The translations under genes and the position numbers were made by a program. Source: Entophlyctis helioformis (Eukaryota > Chytridiomycota > Chytridiomycetes > Chytridiales > Chytriomycetaceae). Taken from it: DNA of 52,265 bases. Shown here piece after piece: positions 35,201 through 45,630 of the stretch. Each line of letters opens with the position of its first letter. Positions within the stretch are counted from its first letter, which is position 1. The notes beneath the pieces are model-generated. The model had not been told where the DNA came from. It saw only the letters and a list, made by a program, of their open reading frames with translations, and made no database searches. The stretch covers positions 1 through 52,265 of the forward strand of contig JAHLKH010000187.1 in the NCBI GenBank assembly GCA_025526915.1. Reading direction: 5' to 3'.

Positions 35201-38200
35201 GCTGCCACGCCAGGACAGAACGGGCCAGACACGCCAGCACAGACAGGATCGCAGACGGCACAAGGTGTCTCTGTTGCAACGACGGCCGCGCTTCTGGCTG
35301 CGGCAGGATCAGGGCCCATCAACATGACCAGTCCGGCCATCAACCCCACGCACAACACGATGGGCGGACAGGCACCGTACGCGGCGCCGTTTCAAGCAGT
35401 TGGCCAGCAGACGATCATGGGGCTTGCTCCCAATGCGACCAAAGATGGAACTGGGCTCTCGCAGCAGCAGCAGCAACACCAGCAACAGGGGCTCGACCTG
35501 TCGGCTACACAGTCAGCTGCGTCTCAGGGCCCGTCGTCTCGCGTGTCGCCGCATGTGTCCAACAACGGCCCGACTGCCACGACGGCAGGCGGAGCGATGA
35601 TGCCGCCCCCTCCGCAGTCGCAGCCTACGCCTGGCTCTATGAAGGCTGCGTCGCCTGCACCGCCTCTTCCTGGCACACCTTCGGCTGTCGCTAGCACGAT
35701 GAACGGCACAGCAGGCAACACTGGCAACACTGGCCAAAGCAACGCAGCAGCAACCGCCAACGTGCTCATGGCCATGGGGTACCAGGTGCCGGCGACAGAT
35801 CTGCCGCTCGAGGTCCAACTCCACCACTTGCGCAACACGTTCCAGTCGCTGCAGATGCGCAACATGGAGCTCGAGCAGCTGCTCGGCGTCGCGCTCACGC
35901 AGCCGCAGCCCAACCAGGAGCAGATCCTGGCCATCCAGAACCGAATGCAGGTGTCGCGCGGGCACCTGTCGCTCGTCATGTCGTACATCCAGAGCCTGCA
36001 GCAGGCAGGTGGCGCCAATGCCATCAATGGCGCGAGCCGGCAAGCACCTGGGCAAGGTCAGGGCACGCGACTTGGTATCCAGCAGCAGCACCTGCAGAAC
36101 CAGCAGCACCTGCAGAACCAGCAGCACCTGCAGAACCAGCAGCAGACGCAGCTCGCAGGGCAGCTTGGGCAGCTGATGGGTGCACCAGCCACTCCCGGAG
36201 CGAGTGGCGTGGCAGGGACAGTCGGGCAGCTTGGCCGCAGCGGCAGCGTTAGCCAAGGCACAATGGGAGCACCTGCACCCGGCCTGCTTGGACGCGACGG
36301 CGGCAGCAGCGATGGCGGCAGCGCAGGCGGGGCTGGAGCGCAGGCGACTCAGCCATCGGCAGGGCTCACGGTGACGCAAATCCAGCAGCAGCAGCAACAA
36401 CAGCTGATGCAGCTGCAGATGATCCACAACCAGCAGGTCCAGACGCTCGCGACACAACAGAGCCAGCAGGCGAACCTCATGCTGCGGCAGCTTGTCGAGC
36501 AGTTTATCCAGTCGCAGCTCCAGCACCTCACACAGGACCAGATCAACCGCATTACCCCGCAGCAGCTGCAGGCACTGCAACAGAACGCGCAGAGTTACGC
36601 GCACTCTACGGCAGTCATGCAGCAGCAAATTCAGACAAACAACGCTCAGATACTGCAGCTGCAGGCACAGCAGGCACAGCAGATGCAGCAAGCACAGGCT
36701 ATGCATGCGCAGACGTTGATGATGGCACAGCAGCAACAGCAGCAACAGCAGCAACAACAGGCACTGTCCACGACGAGTCCCATGGGCATGCAGTCGCCAG
36801 CTACCGGTGTCGGACTGCAGCACGCATATCCGAGCCGGCCTACGCCACATGGAAGTGTGGTGGGCACGCCTGGCGTCACGCCAAACGCCCCCGCACTGGG
36901 TCCTCCCGTCTCGGTCTCGAGCCTGGCTACGGGCTCCGCATCTGCCTCAGCGTCGGCGGCTGCATCTGCACTGCCCCCTCTCCCTCCGCCTGCACCGGGC
37001 ACATCTGCTGCGTCAACTACCACTGGGACTGGTGCCGCCACCGCGACAACGACAACGGCGGCGGCGAATACAGCGGCGAGCGCAACAACCACAGCCAAAC
37101 GGCGCCGTGGATCAAACGGTCCTGGTCCGGCGACTGCTGCCTCGAGGCGGCGCACTTCAAGCACCACGGTGTCGCCTTCGGATCAGTCGCCCACGTTGAC
37201 TTCGCCGACAGGTGCTGCTGCTGGTGGCACTGGCACGGCTGGCGCAAGTACTGCCAAGGTCCCTGCACGGAACCGCAAAAAGGCGGGTCCCAACATGGCT
37301 GCAGGTGCAGCGACGGCATCGGTTTCTGGCGTGACTGGGATCCTGTCGCCTGATGCAGTGGCTGAGAAGGCGCCAACGCCTCAACTGCAGGCGGCTGTGC
37401 CTGGAGCGACTGGTACACCGGCAAGCCAGCCGGACCAGCCAACTCCGCAAATGCAACCGAGCCAGCCAGGCCAGCCGGGCCAGACCAACCAAGTGCATGG
37501 CGCAGCAACGGGCGGACCTGCAGGGGTACATGCCGGCGTCGCGCCTGGAATCACAACTGCAGACATGCTGCCGCGTGGAGTACCTGGTGCGCAGACTGTA
37601 CAGCAACAGCAGATGCAGGCGATGCAGGCACAGATACGCCAGCAACAGGATGCCCAACAGCAACAGCAGCAGCAGCAACAGCAGATGCAGATGCAGGTCC
37701 AGCAACAGCAACAGGGCATGAGCGCATGGGATTCGACTGATTTGTTCGCATTCGAGTCTGTGCAGTCGGACACTGGAGGCGCGAGCCAACCACCAAACGC
37801 ACCGAGCACCAACAGCATCGCTGCTGGAGGATCTGGTGCGCAATCAGGCCAGCCAGGCCATGCGGGACATGACGACTCGTTGAGCATGGACAATGTGTTT
37901 GTCGAGGAGGCTCTTGCGAATTTCTTCAACTTTGACGAGTCGCCGCCGCCGTCACCTGTCCGCGATGCAGCGCCTCAGGCAGCAAGCGGGGTACTGGAGC
38001 AGGTGCCAGTGCCAGTGCCAGTGCCAACAAGCAAGGACGCGCCAGCCAAGGAGCCTGCCGATGGTGTGCGTGCTCGCGGGTACCTCTCGTCACCGGGTGA
38101 CGACGAAGCAGGCAAGATTGCGCCGGTCGCTGCAGGCACGAATGCTAGTGTCTCAGGATCGGCTTCTGTACCGGCATCGACCGTTGGCGTTGTGACTGCG

Positions 38201-38910
38201 CCGGCGTCGGACGTGTCCAGTGACGGCAGTGATGCTAGCGGCACGGGGCCTGCTCAGGGGTCTTCTTCTGCAGCAGGCGGGCTTGCAGGCGAGATTGCGG
38301 CTGTGGCAACGCGGCTTGGTGTGCACTGCCAGGTGGTCGATGGTGCGGCCGGGCCTGGCAAGCAGGATGCAGCCATGGTGGTGTGCCATATTGGTGGGAC
38401 GGTTCTACCATCACTGCGGCTTGTGATGTCACTGCCCAGTGTGGCGGCATACGAGTCGCGATCATCGCTTGTGGGCAGTGCCAGTGCTGGTGTCGGCTCT
38501 GGAGGCCTCTCAAGCGTAAACGCGAGGCGGCGGACACTGACGGACGCGACACTGACCCTACGTTTGGGTTCTTTTCGCTGTCGGGCGATGAGGATGACGG
38601 TCAGCATGTCGAGCTGAGCGGCACAGCGTTTGGCGACGGAACCACCAGCGGGTCGGCACATGGCCGCAGGAGTGGAGGCATCGAAAGTGTTGTTGCTGTC
38701 TCGGACGATCCGGCGCACACAGAGCTTATCAAGGGCATCCGCGAGCAGCTGCTGACGGGCCTTGTGGGCAAGAGTGTTTTGGAGACGGTTGGCGGTGTTG
38801 TGACGGCTGTGTCGGCATGGATTGGTGTGCCGCTGTGTACAGGCGTGTCTGGTGGGTTGTCTAGTGGTGTCTCTGGTTTGGGCTCTGGTGGTGCAGGGGA
38901 TGCAGTGTGA
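30579..38910 (+). CDS. Glutamine-rich Med15-like coactivator with internal KIX domain
   Basis: About 2,550-2,620 residues. Exons: 30579-33514, 33631-33739, 33847-33904, 33979-34781 and 34883 onward, all in frame. The protein is a long run of Gln-rich and Ala/Ser-rich sequence with polyglutamine tracts. A folded segment crosses exons 1-4 near residues 965-1040: VERAEVIKRL, then SLEKYVFSRASSKDAYFRLV. Its spacing of Arg/Val, Glu-x-x-Val-Phe, Ala and Tyr matches the KIX domain of Med15/Gal11, which binds activators for the Mediator complex. A second conserved block (FTIETLTDNEKEAVLEKLQQ to RFWQYAEVL) surrounds the last clear intron. After about 38380 the frame ending at 38617 gives way to another frame with KRKREAADTDGRDTDPTFGF that runs to 38910, so a further intron or a frameshift is needed. 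Confidence 0.65.
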
Positions 38911-38921
38911 TTGTTATTGCT

Positions 38922-38927
38922 ATTAAA
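38922..38927 (+). terminator. Possible poly(A) signal ATTAAA of the Med15-like gene
   Basis: ATTAAA lies 12 bases after the stop at 38910, supporting that the longer frame reaches the true C-terminus. The remaining 270 bases up to the ankyrin pseudogene show nothing else. Confidence 0.4.
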
Positions 38928-39201
38928 GTAGAATGGCAGGAGAGTGTTGATGGATACAACAGGTTTACGTCTGCTTTGTGTGCATGCATATGGCTGCAGG
39001 GGCTCTTGCTCATGTCAAGCATCTACATTGTGTTCTTGAATGCACATGTTGAGGCTGGCAGCCACATGGTAGCATACTGCAATTGACCAGCAATGAGCTT
39101 TGATCCACACAGGCAGCCAAAACCACACTGACTGCATGTCTGATGCTGCAACAACTGCCATGAGCTACAGATGATCAGTGATCAAACACAAGCCAACCCG
39201 T

Positions 39202-40500
39202 TCATTCAGCAGACTCGCCAAGCAAACTGGCAAGACGACTGGCAAGACGACGACTAAAATCTGGATCGCTTTCGAAGCCAGCATCAAGGATCATGGCAGA
39301 ACGCTGCTCCGCTGTCAGCAATCGGGCTAGAAGTCGTGCAATGTCGTCATTCGCAGCGCATGCAATGGCATCATATGTGAAACCCTCAGTGCGGTTGGCG
39401 AGCAACCACTGGATGACATCCAGATGCCCATTCACGGCAGCCCAATCGATCGCCGAAGCGGTGCATCCTTCTGTCCGATTCTGATGCAGCCACTGTATGA
39501 CATGCAGATGCCCGTTTCCTGCTGCTCTATCCATAGCATCCGTGTGCATCCTTCCGACCGATGCTCGTGGAGCCACTTGACCGTGTCCAAATGACCACAA
39601 CCTGCTGCAAAGTTCATGGCACTGGACGTCGCTCTTGCGCCTCTGGCCGACAGCATCCTGATGACACCAAGAGATCCATACAAAGCAGCATGGTCAATGC
39701 GGCTGGTTGAAGCAATGAGGCCGAATTCCTCGACCGCCTCCAGTGGGACGAGCTTGTTGTCCAGTGTGTACTCGAGGAACGTCACACAGTCGCCTCTGGC
39801 AGCAACTTCGGCGAGACGTTCGTGCGGGATGAGCGGAAGGCAGTCAAGCCACATGTGCCGCATCGGGATCGTGCACATCCCATCGCGCCAGCTGTTGTAA
39901 CGATACTTGTCGCGGTCGTAAAGTGGAAAGCGTGCCCACAGCCGGCGGTACATGCTGCGGCTGCTGGCATGCGCAAAGTCCTCGAACAGCAGATCGGCGT
40001 CCGGAAGCAGATCTAGATCGCCCTGCCAGTCCTGCTTGAAGGCATCGACCCACAGCGCTCGCTTGCAGCGTCGTCCATCTTGGCGACATCAAGATGGCCG
40101 CACAGCAGCTGCGTGAGCGGGCCGCATGCACCAGGATCTTGGCTTGCAGCTCGTGTGGATACAGCGTCCACCAGTCGGTTGCCTTGACGGCCCGTCCAGC
40201 CTGCAGCCGGGCAGCCTCAGTGTAGCGGCTGCTGAGCGGGCGAGCTGTGACAGCGGCATCCACAGGGCACGGCTGCGGCAGTTGCTGCGGCTGCTCGACC
40301 GGGGTCTGTTGGTGCAGGTGCAGTGGCAGGAGACGCACAAGAGCAGCGAAGCGAGGCACGAGGTCTGTGCGGCCAGCAGCCACAAGAGCGTCGTTCACAG
40401 CAGCCACAGTGTCGTGCAGCGTCTGGCTGTCCCCTGCGTCGCTGCTGCTGCGCTTCCGTCCGTCGTCTGCATCGTCACTCGCTGGCATCACTTGGCTCAT
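39202..40500 (-). pseudogene. Ankyrin/F-box-like family pseudogene, copy 4
   Basis: The reading begins at ATG 40500 (MSQVMPASDDADDGRKRS), closely related to copy 2 through NDALVAAGRTDLVPRFAALV and WWTLYPHELQAKILVHA. There a missing base relative to copy 2 (near 40125) shifts the frame. The family sequence continues in another frame through PMRHMWLDCLPLI and GHLDTVKWLHEHRSEGC, then a second single-base loss near 39540 shifts it again to the ankyrin repeats and C-terminus (LTAEQRSAMILDAG). The end at 39202 is in the expected place. Two shifts point to a pseudogene; sequencing error is the alternative. The 5' flank shares a stretch of about 35 bases with copy 2. Confidence 0.8.
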
Positions 40501-41502
40501 TTCGGCTGATCTGCGATGCGATGCGATGCCGAGATGTGCGGCAAGCGAGCATCGTGCAGCGTGTCTGGTGGTGATGCTGCAGCCCAGTGCACCTGCTGCC
40601 TTGAAGAGCCGCACATTGCCATGCATGCTGCAGTGTCATACAGCCCACAAGCAGTGATACGCAGCCATACAGCAACCATGACTCACATGGCTAGCACGGC
40701 AAGAGCGACAGCAGCAACCCAGCCCTGCTGACAGATCTGCCAACAGACGCCGTGAGATCGACTGAGCCAGTGGCGGCAACAGCTGCCATGCTGCGTCTGC
40801 GATGGATCATGCTTGGATGCCTGTGCATCTGGACGACCAAGTCGTCCATCCTTGGACCACAGACCGCCCTTTCCGTCCCTCATTGCATCCATGGCACATG
40901 CCGTGATGGCCTTTCTCGCACTGCTCACTGGATGCACAGCCGACCAATGGCGACCAGAAGCAGGCATCGTCAACCTGTGCCATCCCGGCGACTCTCTCGT
41001 GGCACTCCAGGAACGCAGCGAGATCAGCATGGACAGCACGCTCGTCAGTGTCGCTTTGGGCTGGACTGCGTGCTGCTGTTTGAATGCTTGATGTGCGACG
41101 AATTGCGTGTGGGACTGCTGCTGCAGAGCGGCGATGTGCTGGTGATGGCTGGGCATGCGTGATGGGGCATTCCACAGCGTGCTGCTTGTGGTGGATGGAA
41201 CAACACCTGCGTATCTGGCTGAAGACGCAGGAGCAGATGGCCATGGATGGGCCGAGAACGGGCGGTTCATGGCACACACGCGGCTGCATGTGAGTGTGCG
41301 GCAGGTGCTTCCCGTGCTGCTGCTGCTCAGTCTGCTGCTCCGTCTGCCAGCCGTGCCACAACGACCGCCGTGCACTCACACGCATGTCTGCTGCAGCCAA
41401 CGCGACTGATCTTGCCAAGATCACAGCGACAACCACCAACACAAGCAGCCACACAGGCAGCCACAGCAGCCGCAGCAGCACACTCGGCAGCACGCCTGCG
41501 CA
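40501..41502. other. Unassigned 1-kb stretch beside transposon fragments
   Basis: No gene is recognised. The first 60 bases are the 5' flank of the ankyrin pseudogene. On the plus strand, between about 40890 and 41300, three successive frames encode peptides with a hydrophobic N-terminus (MAHAVMAFLALLTGC), then LLFECLMCDELRVGLLLQSG, then SVLLVVDGTTPAYLAEDAG. They might be one decayed gene. This is weak. Confidence 0.3.
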
Positions 41503-41632
41503 GACGGCGTCCGTTGTCTCGATACCAACGAAGGGCGATCTGAGTGACCCGTCCAAACACCGCGGCAACTAGCTGATGCATGCCGGCTTGAAAGTACCGT
41601 GCAAAGCATTGCATTTGCGACACAATTCACTC
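41503..41632 (+). mobile_element. LINE reverse-transcriptase scrap
   Basis: About 130 bases match the minus-strand LINE at about 24320-24450 in inverted orientation. The peptide reads ASVVSIPTKGDLSDPSKHRG, then a stop, then HAGLKVPCKALHL, corresponding to SIVSLPKKGDLSDPSNHRGI and NVGLKVLCKAVHM of the larger element. It is decayed and abuts the 3' end of the truncated gypsy copy. Confidence 0.75.
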
Positions 41633-41636
41633 GTCG

Positions 41637-43155
41637 AACCCTTTTGACAAGGGATCCTCTGGAGAACAATCGGCACAGACAAAGAAGGAAGCCACGTTCA
41701 CATCCAATGCCTCTACGGCATGGCGACTGCGGCGGACCGGCCGGGGCACTGGAAGGGCTGCGAGGTACTGGTCCAGCAGATCAGGTGCAGTCTCGTGCAG
41801 CTCAGCCTCTGAGCGGTACTTGTTGTGGTGCGGGCTGTAGCCAAGGTACGAGACCACAAACGAGCTGCGGTCATTGCTAGCGACCTTGTGTCCAACAATC
41901 GCATCAATCTCCCACTCAGCTGCTGCAGGGTCATCAGCGAAGGCGACTGCAGGTGGCTGAGCAGGCAGTGGCCGGCCAGGGAAAGCAGCGGCCGGATCGC
42001 GGTACGGCTTCAGCAGACGGACGTGGAACCATGGATGCAGACGATGCATGGTCGGGTGCAGAGCCAGCTTGCAGTTGAGACCATCCAGTGCGGCATTGAC
42101 CTCTGTGATCGGGAATGGACCCAGCCAGTTGGGCAGGAACGCATTGGGGCGATGCGTGTCGGTGGGCCACACAATGCCGGCGGCTTGCAGCATGACCATG
42201 TCGCCGACAGCGTAGGCAGGAACATCCCAACGGTGGCGATCGGCGTTGCGCTTCTGCTGTTCCTGAGCCTTGGTCAGGTTGGCTGTGGCATCCACACGAG
42301 CCTTGTCAATGGCAGCGAGCAGGTCGCGGACAGCAGGCGGCGACGATGCTGCAGGTTCGTGTGGCAGCGTGCGAGGCTCGAGACCAAAGGCGAGAAAGTA
42401 CGGAGCATAGCCAGTCGATGCACTTGGAGCAGAGTTGAGGGCGTGGACAGCTGCATCAAGCATGTGCTCCCAGTTGCTGCCGTGGTGGTTGACGTGCTTG
42501 GACAGCAGGTCCTTGAGCGTGCGGATGGTGCGTTCGGACTGGCCGTCGGTCTCCTGGTGGCGGGCCGTTGCCATGACCTGCTCAATGTCCAGCGCCGCAC
42601 AGAGCGCCGTCCAGAAGGCAGACTGGAAGCGAGCGTCGCGGTCCGAGACGATAGACGACGGCAGGCTGTGGCCAGCGAGCACGCATCGGTTGAGGAACAG
42701 CGCGGCAAGATCCTCGGCAGACACATCGCGTCGCGTCGGCACGCACTTGACAAGCTTTGTCAGGCGATCCACAATCACAAACAGAGCGTTGTTGCCCTTG
42801 TCCGACATGTGCAGCAAGGCAGTGTCGCAGGCCACAGACTGGAGGCGGTCGGCAGGGATGGGCAGCGGGTGCAGCAGACCGGCAGGAGCCTGCGTCGACG
42901 AGTTGAACCGCTAACAGGCGTCGCACGAGCCCACAAAGCGGCCGACCAACACAGCCATGTCCGGCCAGTAGTAATGCGCACGCAGACGGCGAACAGTGCG
43001 GGCTTGTCCCTGGTGGCCGGCATGAGGCGGCTCGTGGGCCAAGGTGAGCAGGTCGATGCGCACTTGACCCTGTGGGATGTACATGCGGCCCTCGTAGAAC
43101 CACAGGCCGTCGACCAGCTCGAGCTTGACTGCCAACTGTCGCTCGTGTGCAGCAG
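41637..43155 (-). mobile_element. Truncated gypsy family A copy (integrase and C-terminus)
   Basis: This copy is highly similar to 48310-49820 of the larger gypsy element. It starts within the sequence before the integrase zinc finger (HERQLAVKLELVDG) and ends just before the polypurine tract. The zinc-finger histidines and cysteines are present, but the glutamine codon after the last cysteine is TAG (42911-42913), so the frame is broken there. After it the catalytic core (DRLTKLVKCVPTRRD, IVSDRDARF, QETDGQSERTIRTL) and the variant chromodomain are open to the stop at 41627. No LTR remains at either end. Confidence 0.85.
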
Positions 43156-43883
43156 CTGCCTGACCAGCCCGTCCACAGCCCCGGCCGCTCTGGTCCTGGC
43201 AGCACGCCTGGCCTGACGCCGCGGCATCAGCAGCATCGTTCTCCCGTTCCGACCGCCACTGCTCTGGCCTCGCCTCAGCAGCACCGACCGACCCAGCAGC
43301 CTCTGGCACCGGCCAGCCCGACCAGCAGGGTCGAGCACCCGTCCGTCCCGTACCCGTCCGTCCCGTCCCCGTCTGTCCCGCTCTGCAGCCCAGTCGCCAG
43401 TCCTGCAGGCTTGCCCATCCAGCCGCCTTCAGTGCACCCCGATTGGCCAACGCGATCCGATTGGTCAACGCGTGCCAATCGGTCAGCAGCAGCTGATTGG
43501 TCAACGTGTGCCAATTGGTCAGCCGCGTCTGATTGGTCGGCATCAGCCGATCCATCGCCGATGCCAATCGATCTGCCATCTGCACCAGCAACAACAGCCG
43601 CTCTGCCCAGCCTCTCGACTGAGCAGCACTCAGCCGACACCGCCGCACCTGCCCTTGCCAAGCAGCCGCACTGCCTTTCGGCACACTCGCCTTCACACCT
43701 GTCTCAACTGCCTACAACACTCCATCTGATCTGCCTTTACAGATGCTGTTGACCCAGCTGCATCAGCCATCACACCTGGATCATGTGGGTCTTTGTCACA
43801 GCAGCCGCCTGGTTGCCACACCACCTGTGATCCACATTACACCTCTCTTTTGTGGCAGTCAATCCATGAAGGGTCTCTTGTCA
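43156..43883. other. Low-complexity region with clustered CCAAT/ATTGG motifs
   Basis: No conserved domain is seen. On the plus strand a Pro/Ser-rich frame is open from about 43147 to 43752 and contains repeats of the type DWSTCANWSAASDWSA, encoded by a short degenerate repeat at 43441-43545. It may be part of a gag-like region of another element or simple repeat sequence. Confidence 0.35.
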
Positions 43884-44300
43884 AGGGGGCTGTAACAAGC
43901 TGCAAGGTGCCTCTCATTGTGAACTGATGCCGCGTACCAATGGCTGCATGGGCATTATTGGAACGCGCCTTATTGACAGTGCTTGATGTACCAGATTTGC
44001 CCCAGCTGACATCTTGTGCATCTAATGACAGATTGTCCCTTCCACCCTCTTCCAGTGGTTAATAACACTTGCTGTGGCCATCAATGGCAAAGCACAACAA
44101 CCCAAGGAGGACACATCCAATCAACCTGCTGTGACATGCCTGATCAACACAAAGAGGACATGGCTGACCATCCTGGCATGCAAGTGCTGCTCAAGGTTTG
44201 AGTTTGGTTGCCATTCTGCCTGCCTGCATGATTGTATTTGTATCTACTGGTATGTTAGCTGGTATAGTATACTATACATGTTGTTGAGTGGCCCACAGAA
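43884..44300 (+). mobile_element. Plus-strand polypurine tract and start of an LTR-like sequence
   Basis: TCAAGGGGGC followed by TGTAACA at about 43882-43900 has the form of a gypsy polypurine tract joined to the first bases of a 3' LTR. It matches the family A junction (near 48302-48313) but is in the opposite orientation. The sequence that follows is AT-richer than its surroundings and differs from LTR A. The other LTR end is not identified. Confidence 0.4.
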
Positions 44301-44304
44301 GGCC

Positions 44305-44640
44305 AAGGTCATGGGCATTCATGCCAGCAGATTGTCAATAGGTTGGACACACTGTCTGCTCACCAAGGACATCATCATGAGGATACAATCATTCACAGTC
44401 AGTGTTTGGCATGCTGGTCTTGTTGTAATTAGTGCTGACATTAAGGAGCTGCTTTATCTTGGCCAGGATGCTCTGCTCCTGCCAATGTGCCATGAACACA
44501 AGTAGGTCAGTAGCAAGATAACCTGATACTGCTTTTTGGGCCCTGACAACTTCAATGGCCTTAACAATCTCACCAAACAAGTCAGCATCAACAGTCTTGG
44601 TGGTGTGAAAAAGGCAGAGCGCTTGTCCAGCCAATTTAAC
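44305..44640 (+). repeat. Left arm of a tail-to-tail inverted pair; decayed ORF of unknown family
   Basis: The plus-strand frame reads WTHCLLTKDIIMRIQSF, then SVWHAGLVVISADIKELLYL, as far as HEHK, where a TAG stop interrupts it. A second stop (TGA) follows ten codons later, and then YCFLGPDNFNGLNNLTKQ continues the similarity. It pairs with the minus-strand frame of 44646-44969. Over the first 62 residues I count about 39 identities. No known domain is recognised. It sits in the AT-richer island. Confidence 0.6.
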
Positions 44641-44645
44641 CTTTC

Positions 44646-44969
44646 AGAGCTCTACCTTTGTCACACTGTTGAGGCTCTTGTTGACATCTTGGTTGCTGAG
44701 GTTGTCGATGCCCTTGAAATCAAGGCTCAAGAAGCAATACTGCGTTGTCTTGCCATCGACCCACTTGTACACATGGTACTTGGGCGGGAGCAGCGCATCC
44801 AGGACAAGATCGAGTAGCTCTTCGACAATGGCGCCAATCACGACGAACCCAGCATGCCAAAGACTGATGATGAATGATTGTATCCTTGCAATGATGTCCT
44901 TGATGAGTTGGCAGTGTGTCCAACTTGCCGATGACCTAATGGCATGAATGCCATAGATTGGAGCGTTCT
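44646..44969 (-). repeat. Right arm of the inverted pair; open ORF of unknown family, cut by LTR B1
   Basis: The minus-strand frame is open from the LTR junction at 44969 to a stop at 44644. It reads WTHCQLIKDIIARIQSF, SLWHAGFVVIGAIVEELLDL, YHVYKWVDGKTTQYCFLSLD and IDNLSNQDVNKSLNSVTK. The sites of both stops in the left arm are sense codons here (W and Q). The 5' part is missing because LTR B1 begins exactly where the similarity ends. Function is unknown; a transposon-encoded protein is the simplest guess. Confidence 0.6.
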
Positions 44970-45153
44970 TGTAGCACTGGGCCTCCAGGCGGACTTGCCG
45001 GCTGGTCTCGGGGCAGTGAGTATGCACGCAGGGGAACGGCGGGCAGACAACTGCAAGAACGGGGGAAACCAGAGCGGCCGGTGCGGCCCAACAATGTCTG
45101 TCCGGTCACGTGGGTCACGTGGATCACGTGACCGCGACCGAGCATCTGTTACA
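44970..45153 (-). mobile_element. LTR of chromovirus family B, short form (B1)
   Basis: It runs from TGTAG (44970) to TTACA (45153), that is TG...CA with imperfect inverted ends, and is followed by the polypurine tract at 45154-45161 (minus strand). It aligns with LTR B2 (47187-47446), which is longer only by an internal duplication. It carries three CACGTG boxes near its U3 end. Confidence 0.75.
45107..45130. promoter_or_regulatory. Triple CACGTG E-box array in LTR B1
   Basis: CACGTG occurs at 45107, 45116 and 45125, exactly 9 bases apart, ending 23 bases from the LTR edge. The palindromic E-box is the binding site class of bHLH regulators such as Cbf1/Pho4 in fungi. The same array occurs in LTR B2 at 47400-47423. 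Confidence 0.6.
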
Positions 45154-45630
45154 CTCCCCCCAGCGTAGACAGCCACTTCTAAGAAAGAAGAGTGGATGAA
45201 CAGCGACTAAGAGGATGCATGGGCGTTGCACACACGAGAGGCGGAGGTGTGGGCAACAATGGACGCGAAGGACACAGGACGGGAACCGTGCGCACAGAGC
45301 AACAAGGAGAGAGAGAGAGAGAGATGGAGTGGATGGAAGGGGAAGAGATGGAGAGGTGGACAGGTCGGGGCCGAGAGGGTGAACATAGTCAACAGACACA
45401 TGAACAGGTGGACAAGCCGGATGGTGTGGCGATCAGGATGAAAAGGCAAAAGCAGCTGCGAGATCGTGCCGGTGGTGACCGAGCTGACGTGTGTGGCCGT
45501 GTTGGTGTAAGCTGATCCGAATGTGGTCAGAGCCGTACGGTGTAGGGTGGCGGCTGATGGCTGGTCAGGGACGCAGTGTGGGTTCAAGTGGCGATCCAAA
45601 AGGGATCCCACCCCAGACTCCTCTCGCAAG
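45154..45630 (-). mobile_element. Family B 3' internal fragment (polyprotein tail), B1
   Basis: After the polypurine tract the minus-strand frame ends in SFASIVAHTSASRVCNAHASS with the stop at 45207, matching the tail SYASIVARTSASRVCNAHASS of the B2 fragment. Further upstream a GAGAGA run and diverged sequence replace the Ala/Pro-rich part. No chromodomain is retained. The upstream boundary is approximate. Confidence 0.6.

Noticed and set aside
44389..44817. Small ORFs read outward from the centre of the inverted pair
   Set aside because: Identity in that reading is lower (roughly 45 percent by eye), and neither begins with ATG. The inward frames fit better.
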